DNA of 9,538 nt from Kiloniellales bacterium (GTDB taxonomy: Bacteria > Pseudomonadota > Alphaproteobacteria > Kiloniellales > JAKSBE01). The stretch is taken from contig JASJAL010000159.1 of assembly GCA_030067055.1 (NCBI GenBank), forward strand, positions 1 through 9,538. The letters are read 5' to 3'. The notes beneath the pieces were generated by a model that had not been told where the DNA came from, made no database searches, and saw nothing but the letters and a program-made list of their open reading frames with translations. Shown in pieces: positions 1 to 7,005 of the stretch. Every line of letters begins with the position of its first letter. The stretch's first letter is position 1. Made by a program: the position numbers and the translations under genes.

Positions 1-77
1 CCGATGACGAGCAGGAAGCAGCCGAGGATCAGCCCGTGCTTGGTTTTGGCGGCGGCAACCTGGAATTCGACGTTCAT
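1..77 (-). CDS. Possible N-terminus of an unidentified membrane or exported protein (partial)
   Basis: An open frame on the minus strand starts with ATG at 77 and runs off the left edge after 25 codons. It reads a polar start (MNVEFQVAAAKTKHG) followed by a hydrophobic run (LILGCFLLVI), as in a signal anchor or first membrane helix. The Cys in LILGC resembles a lipobox, but the hydrophobic stretch before it is too short for a convincing lipoprotein signal. No clear Shine-Dalgarno precedes the ATG. It lies beyond a strong hairpin, so it is probably a separate transcript from the Amt pair. Function is unknown, and too little is visible to assign a family. Confidence 0.35.
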   Translation of the reverse strand, partial: MNVEFQVAAAKTKHGLILGCFLLVI

Positions 78-133
78 CGGGATGCTTGTATCGCCCGAAG
101 CCGGCGGCAGGACAAGCCGCCGCCGAAGACGCG

Positions 134-160
134 AAGGCACCGGGCCGGGCCCGGTGCCTT
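134..160 (-). terminator. Strong hairpin, probable terminator of the amt operon
   Basis: A perfect inverted repeat, AAGGCACCGGG - 5-nt loop - CCCGGTGCCTT, forms an 11-bp GC-rich stem. It starts 26 nt beyond the stop codon of the 73-aa gene, before the next minus-strand start at 77. Neither strand has a T-tract after the stem, so it is not a textbook intrinsic terminator. It could also stabilise the mRNA 3' end. Its position and stem strength favour a 3'-end element of the amt transcript. Confidence 0.55.
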
Positions 161-186
161 GCGTCGTGCCTTCGGGACCGGCGGCG

Positions 187-408
187 CTAGATTTCGCCGC
201 TGGTCACCTTTCTCAAGTTTTCGGAGGTCGCGTGCGCCTCGATGTCCTCCTTGTAGGTGTTGTTCTCGAAGCGGCATTGCCAGACGTGCCAGGCGATCCA
301 GGCAACGATGGCGAGGATGGCCATGAGGCCCTCCCAGCCGACTCCGGGATAAATGAAGGTGACGTCCGCCAGGTCTTTCGCCCAGCTGTCAATCGGTGTC
401 GTCGACAT
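187..408 (-). CDS. Small single-span membrane protein encoded after the ammonium transporter
   Basis: A 73-aa protein that I cannot assign to a named family. It has a polar N-terminus (about 1-23), one strongly hydrophobic Trp-rich segment (about 24-44, containing GLMAILAIVAWIAW), then a charged tail (about 46-73). The start is well supported: AAAGGAG (minus strand, 424-418) lies 9 nt before the ATG. The gene begins 27 nt after the transporter stop, so the two are almost certainly co-transcribed. Inference: it is a small accessory subunit or modulator of the transporter, given the tight linkage and its likely membrane location. The composition, the good ribosome site and the lack of a better frame argue that it is real rather than a shadow. 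Confidence 0.72.
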   Translation of the reverse strand: MSTTPIDSWAKDLADVTFIYPGVGWEGLMAILAIVAWIAWHVWQCRFENNTYKEDIEAHATSENLRKVTSGEI

Positions 409-435
409 GAGTGCTTGCTCCTTTGACGTCTGGGG

Positions 436-1800
436 TTAGGCCACGGAGGCGTGCTCTTCGGCCGCGACCTCGCGACGTGCGCGCTCCGCCTCCCGGTTGC
501 TCCGGAAGTCGAGACCCAGCAGTTCCACCTCCTTGGGAATCCGCAGGAGGTTGACGCTCTGGAGGATCTTGGCGACCACGTAGGCCGGCAGGAAGCCGAG
601 GACCCAGAACATGATCACCGCACCGATGAACTGGCCCCAGGGCGTGATGCTGGCGAAGCCTTCGTAGGTCGAGGCAGGATGCCCCCAGAGCACGATGCCG
701 GCGATGACCAAGCCGATAAAGCCGGCGTAGCCGTGCACGGCCACCGCGCCAACGGCGTCGTCGACCTTGAAGCGGCGCTCGACCCAGTAGTGCAGCTTGT
801 ACATCAGGAAGGTCCCGATGCCGCCGATGAACAGGGCCTGGATCGGATGGTAGAGATCGTTCCCGGCCGAGGCCGTGATGATTCCGGCCAGTCCGCCGGA
901 GTAGGTCCAGAAGGCATCGCCCTTGGAGACCATGTAGCCGATCAGCATGCCGCCCGCGAGCGACATCAGGAAGTTGACCGTGATCGCGCTCAGGGTCGTC
1001 GGCGTCAGGTAGATGGTCGTCGCCGTGAAGGTTGTGCCGGTGATCTGGCCGCCGATGGTCTCCGGCCCGATGATCGGCACGTTGCAGGCCACGTAGAAGC
1101 CCCAGAAGCCGGTATAGATCATGAACAGCCCGATGCAGACCAGCCACGGATTGTGCGGCAGCAGGTCGCGCGGAGTCCCGTCGGCGGCGAACTTGCCGAG
1201 CCGCGGCCCGAGCACGACCAGGACGCCGAGGGCGCAGCCGCCGGCGATGCCGTGGATGACGCCCGAGGCATAGGCATCGTGGTAGCCGAGGACCTGGACC
1301 ATCCAACCGCTGTAGTGCCAGCCCCAGGCCGCGTCGATGGACCAGGTCACCGATCCGATCAGGATGGCGAAGATCCAGAAGGCGAACTTTCGGATCCGCT
1401 CGATGACCGCGCCCGAGACGATCGAGGCCGCGGTCCAGGCGAAGAGCAGGAAGGCGGCCCAGAAGACTCCGCTGATGCGGTCGTCGAGGCGCGGGCCCAT
1501 GCTCTCGCCCCAGGCCGTGTAGGCTTCGGCGAAGCTCGGATCCGGGTGCCCGAGGCCACCCGTGATGCCGGGTCCGCCGGGAAAGGCCCAGTAAATCCAC
1601 CAGCCGAAGAAGAACCAGGTGATGGTGACCAGTGGGATCAGCATCGAGTTCTTCAACAATGTGTGCATGTGGTTCTTGATCCGGCTGGCGCCGACTTCGT
1701 ACATGCAGAAGCCGACGTGGATCAGGAACATCAGGGCGACTGTGACCCAGTAGTAGAATTCGGTGAATACGGTGGTGAGGGCATTGATGTCCGTATCCAT
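436..1800 (-). CDS. amt: Divergent Amt-family ammonium/methylammonium transporter
   Basis: A 454-aa polytopic inner-membrane protein of the Amt/Mep/Rh family, which moves ammonium (and often methylammonium) into the cell. About eleven hydrophobic segments can be seen. The twin pore histidines are recognisable: His183 in VIHGIAGG and His356 in DDAVGAVAVHGYAG. The family signature SIVSGAVIERIRKFAF (about 126-141) and the cytoplasmic tail LRIPKEVELLGLD (about 419-431) are also present. The N-terminal third departs from the usual GLAFFYGGL pattern and reads GFCMYEVGASRIKNH, and the usual HxN after the first pore His is HGI. The ATG at 1800 follows AGGGGG at a 7-nt spacing. No PII gene (glnK/glnB) is present next to it in this window. 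Family assignment is firm; substrate preference is open. Confidence 0.93.
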   Translation of the reverse strand: MDTDINALTTVFTEFYYWVTVALMFLIHVGFCMYEVGASRIKNHMHTLLKNSMLIPLVTITWFFFGWWIYWAFPGGPGITGGLGHPDPSFAEAYTAWGESMGPRLDDRISGVFWAAFLLFAWTAASIVSGAVIERIRKFAFWIFAILIGSVTWSIDAAWGWHYSGWMVQVLGYHDAYASGVIHGIAGGCALGVLVVLGPRLGKFAADGTPRDLLPHNPWLVCIGLFMIYTGFWGFYVACNVPIIGPETIGGQITGTTFTATTIYLTPTTLSAITVNFLMSLAGGMLIGYMVSKGDAFWTYSGGLAGIITASAGNDLYHPIQALFIGGIGTFLMYKLHYWVERRFKVDDAVGAVAVHGYAGFIGLVIAGIVLWGHPASTYEGFASITPWGQFIGAVIMFWVLGFLPAYVVAKILQSVNLLRIPKEVELLGLDFRSNREAERARREVAAEEHASVA

Positions 1801-2204
1801 TGAGCAACCCCCTCTGTTCGGTTTTCCCGTTTGGTTATTGTCGACGCGGCGCTCAGCCTCAGGTCTGGCCTGTGGTGACGATCGCGCTTCTTGACAGCGT
1901 CACGCTCCTTGCCGGTAGGCCTGTCCTGTCCCTACCCAGCGGTCCGCGGACGCATGATCGGACCGAGAAATCCCTTCATTCAGACTTTGAGGAACCCGCC
2001 TGGTCCGAATCTCCCCTGCTGTTTCCACGTCGCGTCCAGAGGCGAGTGACGCTTGAGCGAGGCCCTGGGGCCATCGAAGCCAAGCCGCCGCGCCTCGTGG
2101 CTAGCGAAACGTGCCGAAAACGCTAATGGTCAATTTCTTGTCCAGCAACATGTTTAACCCAACAGAAACTCCAACCAGAGTTGCAGATTGCTGCGATACC
2201 ACGG
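1801..2204. other. 404-nt intergenic region between gntR 3' end and amt start
   Basis: I see no convincing gene here. Open frames of 108 aa (plus, 1800-2126) and 122 aa (minus, 2101-2469) lack domain-like composition or a supporting start. The region should hold the amt promoter and 5' leader, read leftward, and the end of the gntR transcript. A weak inverted repeat, AACTC - 6 nt - GAGTT (2167-2182), lies about 23 nt past the gntR stop and could be a poor terminator. The stretch around 2105-2195 is clearly richer in A/T than its surroundings. I found no good sigma-54 (GG-N10-GC with proper flanks) or NtrC (TGCAC-N7-GTGCA) site. Confidence 0.5.
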
Positions 2205-2999
2205 CTACAACCCGGCCTTCGGCAAAACGCTGGCGCCCTGCGCGCCCAGTAGATCGCGCCGCGCCTCTTCCAGGTGCTCGGTCATGACGGCCACCGCGCC
2301 TTCGACGTCGCGGCTCTTGAGCAGTTCGAAGAGCTGTCGGTGCTGCCTGTTGTACTCGGCGATGCGCGGCGCGGTCAGGATCGAGGTCTTCATCGCATTC
2401 CACTGCCGATGGCCGCGCACCTCGTTGATCTGCTGGTAGAGCCAGGACATCAGTGGATTGCGTGTGCACTCCGCCAGGGCGAGGTGGAATTGCTCGTCCT
2501 CCCGCGAAAAGGCTTCGCGGTCGCCGCCGCAGGCTTCCAGCCGCCGCAGGACCTCCTCCATGCCGTCCAGGTCGCGGCCGGTGGCGTGCAAGACCGCGAG
2601 CCGGACCAGATGCGGCTCGACCGCCAGCCGGACCTCGATCAGCTCCAGGGGACTCGTCACGTCGGCGATATTGGTCGCGCCGAGGCCGGTGCTGTGGGTG
2701 ACGAAGGTGCCGCTGCCGACCCGCCGCTCGACAAGCCCCTGGTCCTCGAGCCGGCGCAGGGCCTCGCGCACGGTGCTGCGCGCGGCACCGAAGTGCTCGG
2801 CGAGCTCCCGCTCCGGCGGCAGACGATCTCCGTAGGCGTAGGTTCCCTCCAGGATGGCGTTGCGCAGTTGCGTCGCGATCGCCGCCGATCCGCTGGCCGC
2901 GACGGCGGGCGGCCGCTCGTCTGGGCGCGCCGCATCTGCGCCGGTGCTACCTGCCGGCCCATCCTTTATCAGTCCATCCTTGGACCGAAACTGAACCAT
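2205..2999 (-). CDS. GntR-family transcriptional regulator, FadR/FCD subfamily
   Basis: A 264-aa cytoplasmic DNA-binding protein. After a non-conserved 40-residue N-terminal extension, residues about 41-103 form the GntR winged helix: IATQLRNAILEG, then GDRLPPERELAEHF, then STVREALRRLEDQGLV and VGSGTFV. Residues about 114-249 form the all-helical FCD effector domain, with the expected metal/ligand residues Asp168, His172 (EDEQFH), His220 (NRQHRQL) and His242 (MTEHLEEA). The ATG at 2999 has AAAGGA 6 nt upstream. It is divergent from the flavoenzyme-synthetase operon, the usual layout for a local regulator. Inference: it controls that operon and perhaps itself, releasing DNA or activating on binding a small carboxylate or amine-derived metabolite. 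The ligand cannot be read from the sequence. Confidence 0.93.
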   Translation of the reverse strand: MVQFRSKDGLIKDGPAGSTGADAARPDERPPAVAASGSAAIATQLRNAILEGTYAYGDRLPPERELAEHFGAARSTVREALRRLEDQGLVERRVGSGTFVTHSTGLGATNIADVTSPLELIEVRLAVEPHLVRLAVLHATGRDLDGMEEVLRRLEACGGDREAFSREDEQFHLALAECTRNPLMSWLYQQINEVRGHRQWNAMKTSILTAPRIAEYNRQHRQLFELLKSRDVEGAVAVMTEHLEEARRDLLGAQGASVLPKAGL

Positions 3000-3149
3000 T
3001 TTTGATCCTTTGAAAGAATTTTGGTTTGAAATTGGATTAGAATATGTTCAATTACGGGCCCGAGGGTCAAGGAAAAGAAACGCGACAGGCCCAAGAGCCC
3101 GACCCCAAGACGGCGCCACGAACGCCGCTCAACGCGACCGGGAGAGAAC
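3000..3149. promoter_or_regulatory. Divergent control region between gntR and the DAO-GS-glx operon
   Basis: The first 55 nt (3000-3055) are strikingly A/T-rich against the GC-rich genome. On the plus strand TAGAAT (3038-3043) is a good -10-like hexamer without a good -35. The alternative TTGGTT (3021-3026) with TATGTT (3043-3048) has 16-nt spacing. The heptamer TTTGAAA occurs twice, at 3009-3015 and 3025-3031, and AATTT-N7-AAATT (3017-3033) forms a small inverted repeat; either could be part of a GntR operator. The remaining 90 nt form a leader ending in GGGAGAG (3140-3146) before the ATG at 3150. The exact promoter and operator are guesses; the regional role is likely. Confidence 0.5.
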
Positions 3150-4493
3150 ATGGCACTGCCGACTTCGGTGAAGTACCTGGTGATCGGCGCCGGGATTCAC
3201 GGCCTTTCGACCGCCTTGCATCTCGCCGCCAAGCTCGAGGCCCAGGGCAAGGGCGGCGGCAAGGACGTGCTGGTCCTCGACAAGACGGCGATCGCCGCCG
3301 GCGCCTCGGGCATCGCCTGCGGCGTGGTACGCAACAACTACTTCCAGCCGGCGATGCGCGAGCTGATGGCGCAGTGCGTCGAGGTCTGGGAGAGCGATCC
3401 CGAGGCCTTCAGCTACCATCCCGTCGGCTACATGCAGATCTCGCCCGAGTCCATGCGCGCCGACGTCGCGCAGATCTACGAGCAGCAGCAGGCGATCGGC
3501 TACGACTCGAGCTTCGTCGAAGGCGAGGCCGAGTCGCTGCGCTACATGAAGGGCATCTTCGACGACTGGCAGGCCAAGGGCATCACCTCTGTCCTGCACG
3601 AGAAGAAGGGCGGCTACGCCAACAACACCGCCTCGATCTACGGGCTGGCGACCAAGGCCGAGGCCCTGGGCGTGCGCATCATGACCGGTATCAGGGTCAC
3701 CGGCTTCGAGACCGGTCACAACTCCGAGGCCGTCACCGGCGTGATCACCGACCGCGGCACCATCGCCTGCGAGCAGGTCGTCGTCGGGGTCGGCCCCTGG
3801 GTCAACGAGATCTGGAACCAGCTCGAGCTGCCGAAGAGCGTGACCATCAAGGGCGCCGACGGCCGACTCCATCCGGACGTGCCGATGTGGCGCTATTGGG
3901 CGCTGGAGGAAGGAACCCTCGGCGTCGATCCCAAGCTACAGGTGACCAATGACGGCCAGATGCCGCCGGTGATCCACGTCGACACCGACGCGCCGCTCTA
4001 CTCCGACGAGGACGGCTCCCTGATCACCGACCAGATGTGGGGCATCTACTACAAGCCCGACTTCAACTTCGGCGGCATCCAGGGCGGCGCGGCGCCGCAG
4101 AAGGTCGAGCGGCCGGTCGACGAGGTCGAGGTCGACCCCTATGGCCCGGAGTCGCCCGAGTTCGTGGTCGACGAGAACTTCGCCCACATGTGGTGCTCGG
4201 CACTGGCCTTCTGCCAGAAGCGCTTCGAGGGCAAGGCCGCGAAGTTCAAGAAGGAGCCCTCCGGCGGAATCGGCTGCTTCACCCCGGATAGCTTCCCGGT
4301 CTTCGACCGCTTTCGCGAGAACGTCTACGTGATCGCGGACTCGAACCACGGCTACAAGATGATCGGCGTCGGCAAGCTGGTCGCCGAGGAGCTGCTGAAC
4401 GGCAAGTCAGCGCTGCTCGAGCCCTTCCGCTTCAGCCGCTACGCCGAAGGCAAGCTGCACCCGGTCTCGAACAGCCCCTTCCCCTGGAGCTGA
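3150..4493 (+). CDS. FAD-dependent amine/amino-acid oxidoreductase (DAO family, sarcosine oxidase beta/MgdA-like)
   Basis: A 447-aa flavoprotein of the D-amino-acid oxidase/glycine oxidase/sarcosine oxidase superfamily, which oxidises primary or N-substituted amino acids. The N-terminal FAD-binding Rossmann motif is clear: VIGAGIHG (11-18), with VLVLDK a strand later. ITDRGTIACEQVVVGVGPWVNEI in the middle is the usual second FAD-contact region. The C-terminus has TPDSFPVFD and SNHGYKMIGVGKLVAEEL (about 398-415), matching the family's flavin-closing segment. It is somewhat longer than a typical solo member because of an acidic central stretch rich in Asp, Glu and Pro. No covalent-flavin His is evident where heterotetrameric sarcosine oxidase beta has one. 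The ATG at 3150 follows GGGAGAG. It leads the operon. Sarcosine oxidase alpha/gamma/delta partners are absent from this window. Substrate unknown; an N-alkylglutamate or similar amine is an attractive guess from context. Confidence 0.88.
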   Translation: MALPTSVKYLVIGAGIHGLSTALHLAAKLEAQGKGGGKDVLVLDKTAIAAGASGIACGVVRNNYFQPAMRELMAQCVEVWESDPEAFSYHPVGYMQISPESMRADVAQIYEQQQAIGYDSSFVEGEAESLRYMKGIFDDWQAKGITSVLHEKKGGYANNTASIYGLATKAEALGVRIMTGIRVTGFETGHNSEAVTGVITDRGTIACEQVVVGVGPWVNEIWNQLELPKSVTIKGADGRLHPDVPMWRYWALEEGTLGVDPKLQVTNDGQMPPVIHVDTDAPLYSDEDGSLITDQMWGIYYKPDFNFGGIQGGAAPQKVERPVDEVEVDPYGPESPEFVVDENFAHMWCSALAFCQKRFEGKAAKFKKEPSGGIGCFTPDSFPVFDRFRENVYVIADSNHGYKMIGVGKLVAEELLNGKSALLEPFRFSRYAEGKLHPVSNSPFPWS

Positions 4494-4580
4494 GGGGAAG
4501 AGAGGCGCGGGCAGGCGTGCCAAGAATACGGTGCCCCCGGCGGAGATCGGGGTGAAAGGGAAAATGGACAGGGGAATCCG

Positions 4581-6050
4581 ATGACCGATATTGAAGCCTT
4601 TGTGGAAGCGTCGGGCCGCGACGAACTCGTCAAGGAGGTGCGCAAGAAGATCGACGATCTGGGGATCGATTACCTCTATCTCCAGTTCGTCTCGGTCACC
4701 GGGCGGATCTGCGGCAAGGGCATCCCGGCCGACCACTGGGAACAGGTGGCCGAGCGCGGGTTCCAGCTGGTCTACGGCGCCACCGTCAACCTGTTCCTGA
4801 ACCGCCATGGCGAGTATCTCGGCTACGGCCCTCAGGACAAGGAGCTGGTCGGCATTCCGGAGCCGGAGACCTTCTGCCAGCTGCCCTGGGACAAGCGGGT
4901 CGCGCGGGTCTTCTGCACCCTGTTCCGCAACCGCGAGGAACGCGAGGACCCCGGCGCCTTTCTGACGTCGGACAGCCGCGGCAACCTGCGCCGGATCCAC
5001 GACCAGTTCCAGAAGGACCACAACGGTCTGCACCTGCGCCACGGCACCGAGCCGGAGATGATGTGGTTAAAGAGAGGCGAGGACGGCAAGCCCGCCGGCG
5101 GCTTCTCCAATCCCTACTGCTATCACATCGACCAGTTCGAGAGCCTGCGCCCGGTCTACATGAAGGTGATCGATTACAGCAAGGCCATGGGCCTCGACAT
5201 GATCCAGGGCGATCACGAGGACGCGCCAGGTCAGCTCGAGCTCAACTTCACCTTCGACGACGCGCTCCGCACGGCGGACCGCCTGACCACCTACCGGCAG
5301 ATCTGCGCCCAGGTCGCCCGCGAGTTCAACCTGATCGCCTGCTTCATGTCGAAGCCCTTCATGGGCGTCTCGGCCTCCGGCTGCCACCACAACATCTCCT
5401 TCTGGCATGGCGGCGAGGAAGAGGTGAACAGCCTGCATCAGGATCCGATGCCGGGCATGGCCAAGGTCTTCACATACCGCAAGGGCGGCGAGAACACCTT
5501 CATGCCCGATACCGACGACCCGCAGATGCCGGGCAAGGTGGGCCTTCAGGTGGTCGGCGGCATCGTCAAGCACCTGGGCGCCCTGACCGCGATCGGCTCG
5601 TCGACGGTGAACTCCTACCGGCGGCTCTGGGACACGGGCTTCTGGGCGCCGGTCTTCGCCGACTGGGGCTATCAGAACCGGACCACGGGTCTCAGGATCT
5701 CGGCACCGGGCCGCTTCGAATACCGCTCGGTCGACTCCATGGTGAATCCGCACCTCATGGCGGCGGCCATCATCAAGGCGGCGGACGACGGCATCACCAA
5801 CGACATCGACCCGGGCCCGCCGGAAGATCGCAACATCTACCAGGCCATGGAAGCCGGCAAACAGGTCAAGCGTCTGCCCATGACCTTGGGCGACGCTCTG
5901 GATGCGCTCTCGAAGGACGAGGTCATTCAGTCGGCCATGCCCGGCGAGATGTATCGACTCTACGACGAGTACAAGCGCGACGAATGGGAACGGTTCCTCC
6001 ACACCGTGACCGACTGGGACGTGGAAACCTACCTCGACTGTCTGCCGTAG
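4581..6050 (+). CDS. Glutamine synthetase-like ligase, GlnT (type III)/gamma-glutamylmethylamide synthetase-like
   Basis: A 489-aa cytosolic ATP-dependent gamma-glutamyl ligase with the two-domain fold of GSI enzymes. The catalytic residues are in place: Glu157/Glu159 (GTEPEMM), Glu213 and Glu220 (GDHEDAPGQLEL), His269 (ASGCHH), Arg347 (STVNSYRRL), Arg367/Arg372 (NRTTGLR), Glu380/Arg382 (RFEYR). The DHEDxxGQxE pattern is typical of the GlnT/GmaS branch rather than GlnA. The N-terminal DGSS loop, whose Asp helps bind ammonium in GSI, is not visible; the matching stretch reads VYGATVN (about 64-70). A Tyr near the GSI adenylylation site exists (Tyr420), but its surroundings differ. AGGGG precedes the ATG by about 6 nt. 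An 87-nt gap separates it from the flavoenzyme and 19 nt from glxB. It likely joins glutamate to ammonia or methylamine; sequence alone does not choose between them. Confidence 0.88.
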   Translation: MTDIEAFVEASGRDELVKEVRKKIDDLGIDYLYLQFVSVTGRICGKGIPADHWEQVAERGFQLVYGATVNLFLNRHGEYLGYGPQDKELVGIPEPETFCQLPWDKRVARVFCTLFRNREEREDPGAFLTSDSRGNLRRIHDQFQKDHNGLHLRHGTEPEMMWLKRGEDGKPAGGFSNPYCYHIDQFESLRPVYMKVIDYSKAMGLDMIQGDHEDAPGQLELNFTFDDALRTADRLTTYRQICAQVAREFNLIACFMSKPFMGVSASGCHHNISFWHGGEEEVNSLHQDPMPGMAKVFTYRKGGENTFMPDTDDPQMPGKVGLQVVGGIVKHLGALTAIGSSTVNSYRRLWDTGFWAPVFADWGYQNRTTGLRISAPGRFEYRSVDSMVNPHLMAAAIIKAADDGITNDIDPGPPEDRNIYQAMEAGKQVKRLPMTLGDALDALSKDEVIQSAMPGEMYRLYDEYKRDEWERFLHTVTDWDVETYLDCLP

Positions 6051-6069
6051 CCGGAGGAGAGAATAGAAC

Positions 6070-7005
6070 ATGTGCGGCATTGCCGGACTCATTCACCGCG
6101 GCAAGAGCGGTGACATCGGCCAGGAGATGACCTCGATGCTTCAGGCGCTGAAGCATCGGGGCCCCGACTCCACGGGTTTCGCGCTCTACGGCGCGGCGCA
6201 GCCGAAGCATCACGTCATGCGCTTCAAGGTGGCCGAGCAGGAAGACGTTGCGAAGGGCTTCGAGATCCACCAGCAGATGCGCGACCGCAAGGCGAAGGTC
6301 GACGAGCGCATGGCCGAACTGGGCGCCACCTTGCACGAGGACGACCAGCCCACCGAGTACGCCCATCGCTACATCTTCTCCTACGACGGCGATCTGCGGC
6401 GGCTCGCGGACTACATCGAGGACATCGACGGCGTTGAGATCCTGTCGCTGGGCCACGCCCTGGAGCTGATCAAGGACCTGGGCGACGCGGGCCGGGTCTC
6501 CGAGCAGTACGCCCTCGGCCCCTTCAAGGGCACCCATGGGATCGGCCATACGCGCATGGCGACGGAATCCGACGTCGATATCCGCTCGGCGCATCCCTAC
6601 TGGGCCTATCCCTTCAACGACGTCTCGGTGGTCCACAACGGTCAGCTGACCAACTACTGGACCTACCGCCGGGAGCTCGAGCGGCGCGGCCACCGCTTCA
6701 TGTCGAACTGCGATTCCGAGCTGATTGCGGTCTACATCGCCGACTGCATCGATCGCGGCGAGGAACTGCAGGGCGCCATGGAGCGCTCGATCAGCGAGCT
6801 CGACGGCGTCTTTACCTATCTCGTCGCGACCTCGGACAGCCTCGGCATGGCCAAGGACGTCATGGCCGCCAAGCCGATGGTACTATACGAGGGCGACGAC
6901 CTGATCGCGCTGGCCTCGGAAGAGGTCGCGATCCGCAGCATTTTTCCGCACGAGATCGACACCTTCGATCCCTACGAAGGGGAGGTTCGGGTATGGCAGA
7001 ACTGA
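6070..7005 (+). CDS. glxB: Class II glutamine amidotransferase, GlxB / N-methylglutamate synthase subunit A-like
   Basis: A 311-aa protein matching the amidotransferase domain of glutamate synthase as a separate subunit. The nucleophile is Cys2 (MCGIAG), exposed after Met removal. Other class II motifs follow: HRGPDSTG (29-36), GHTRMATES with Arg162, HNGQLTNY with Asn190/Gly191, and CDSE with Asp215. About 120 residues separate HRGPDSTG from GHTR, much more than in PurF or GlmS, and they include a charged helical stretch (about 50-85). It should release ammonia or an amine from a gamma-glutamyl amide and pass it to the FMN subunit. GGAGGAGA sits 9 nt before the start, 19 nt after the synthetase. 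Its final 13 nt overlap glxC. The MgsA name applies if the locus handles methylamine. Confidence 0.92.
   Translation: MCGIAGLIHRGKSGDIGQEMTSMLQALKHRGPDSTGFALYGAAQPKHHVMRFKVAEQEDVAKGFEIHQQMRDRKAKVDERMAELGATLHEDDQPTEYAHRYIFSYDGDLRRLADYIEDIDGVEILSLGHALELIKDLGDAGRVSEQYALGPFKGTHGIGHTRMATESDVDIRSAHPYWAYPFNDVSVVHNGQLTNYWTYRRELERRGHRFMSNCDSELIAVYIADCIDRGEELQGAMERSISELDGVFTYLVATSDSLGMAKDVMAAKPMVLYEGDDLIALASEEVAIRSIFPHEIDTFDPYEGEVRVWQN

Noticed and set aside
134..160. NtrC binding site suggested by GCACC...GGTGC
   Set aside because: The half-sites are separated by 11 nt and form a continuous perfect hairpin just past a gene end, which fits a 3'-end structure better than an NtrC site.
389..1807. 472-aa minus frame and 450-aa plus frame (451-1803) over the Amt gene
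   Set aside because: Both are shadows of the transporter. They are rich in Arg, His, Asp and Gly without domain motifs, whereas the Amt frame has clear membrane helices and pore histidines.
1800..2126. 108-aa plus-strand open frame in the amt-gntR gap
   Set aside because: It starts within the amt start codon region, has no ribosome site, and its composition shows no domain or typical codon bias.
2101..2130. Possible sigma-54 promoter for amt (GGCACG on the minus strand near 2110-2120)
   Set aside because: The GG and GC elements are 8 nt apart instead of 10, so the fit fails. Another match, GG-N10-GC near 1920-1935, lacks the flanking consensus.
3044..3952. 302-aa plus-strand frame overlapping the flavoenzyme
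   Set aside because: It is an out-of-frame, Arg-rich shadow without motifs; the 3150 frame has the FAD motif and a ribosome site.
3150..4493. Heterotetrameric sarcosine oxidase operon
   Set aside because: Only a beta-like protein is present; no alpha, gamma or delta gene follows, and a glutamine synthetase-like gene comes next.
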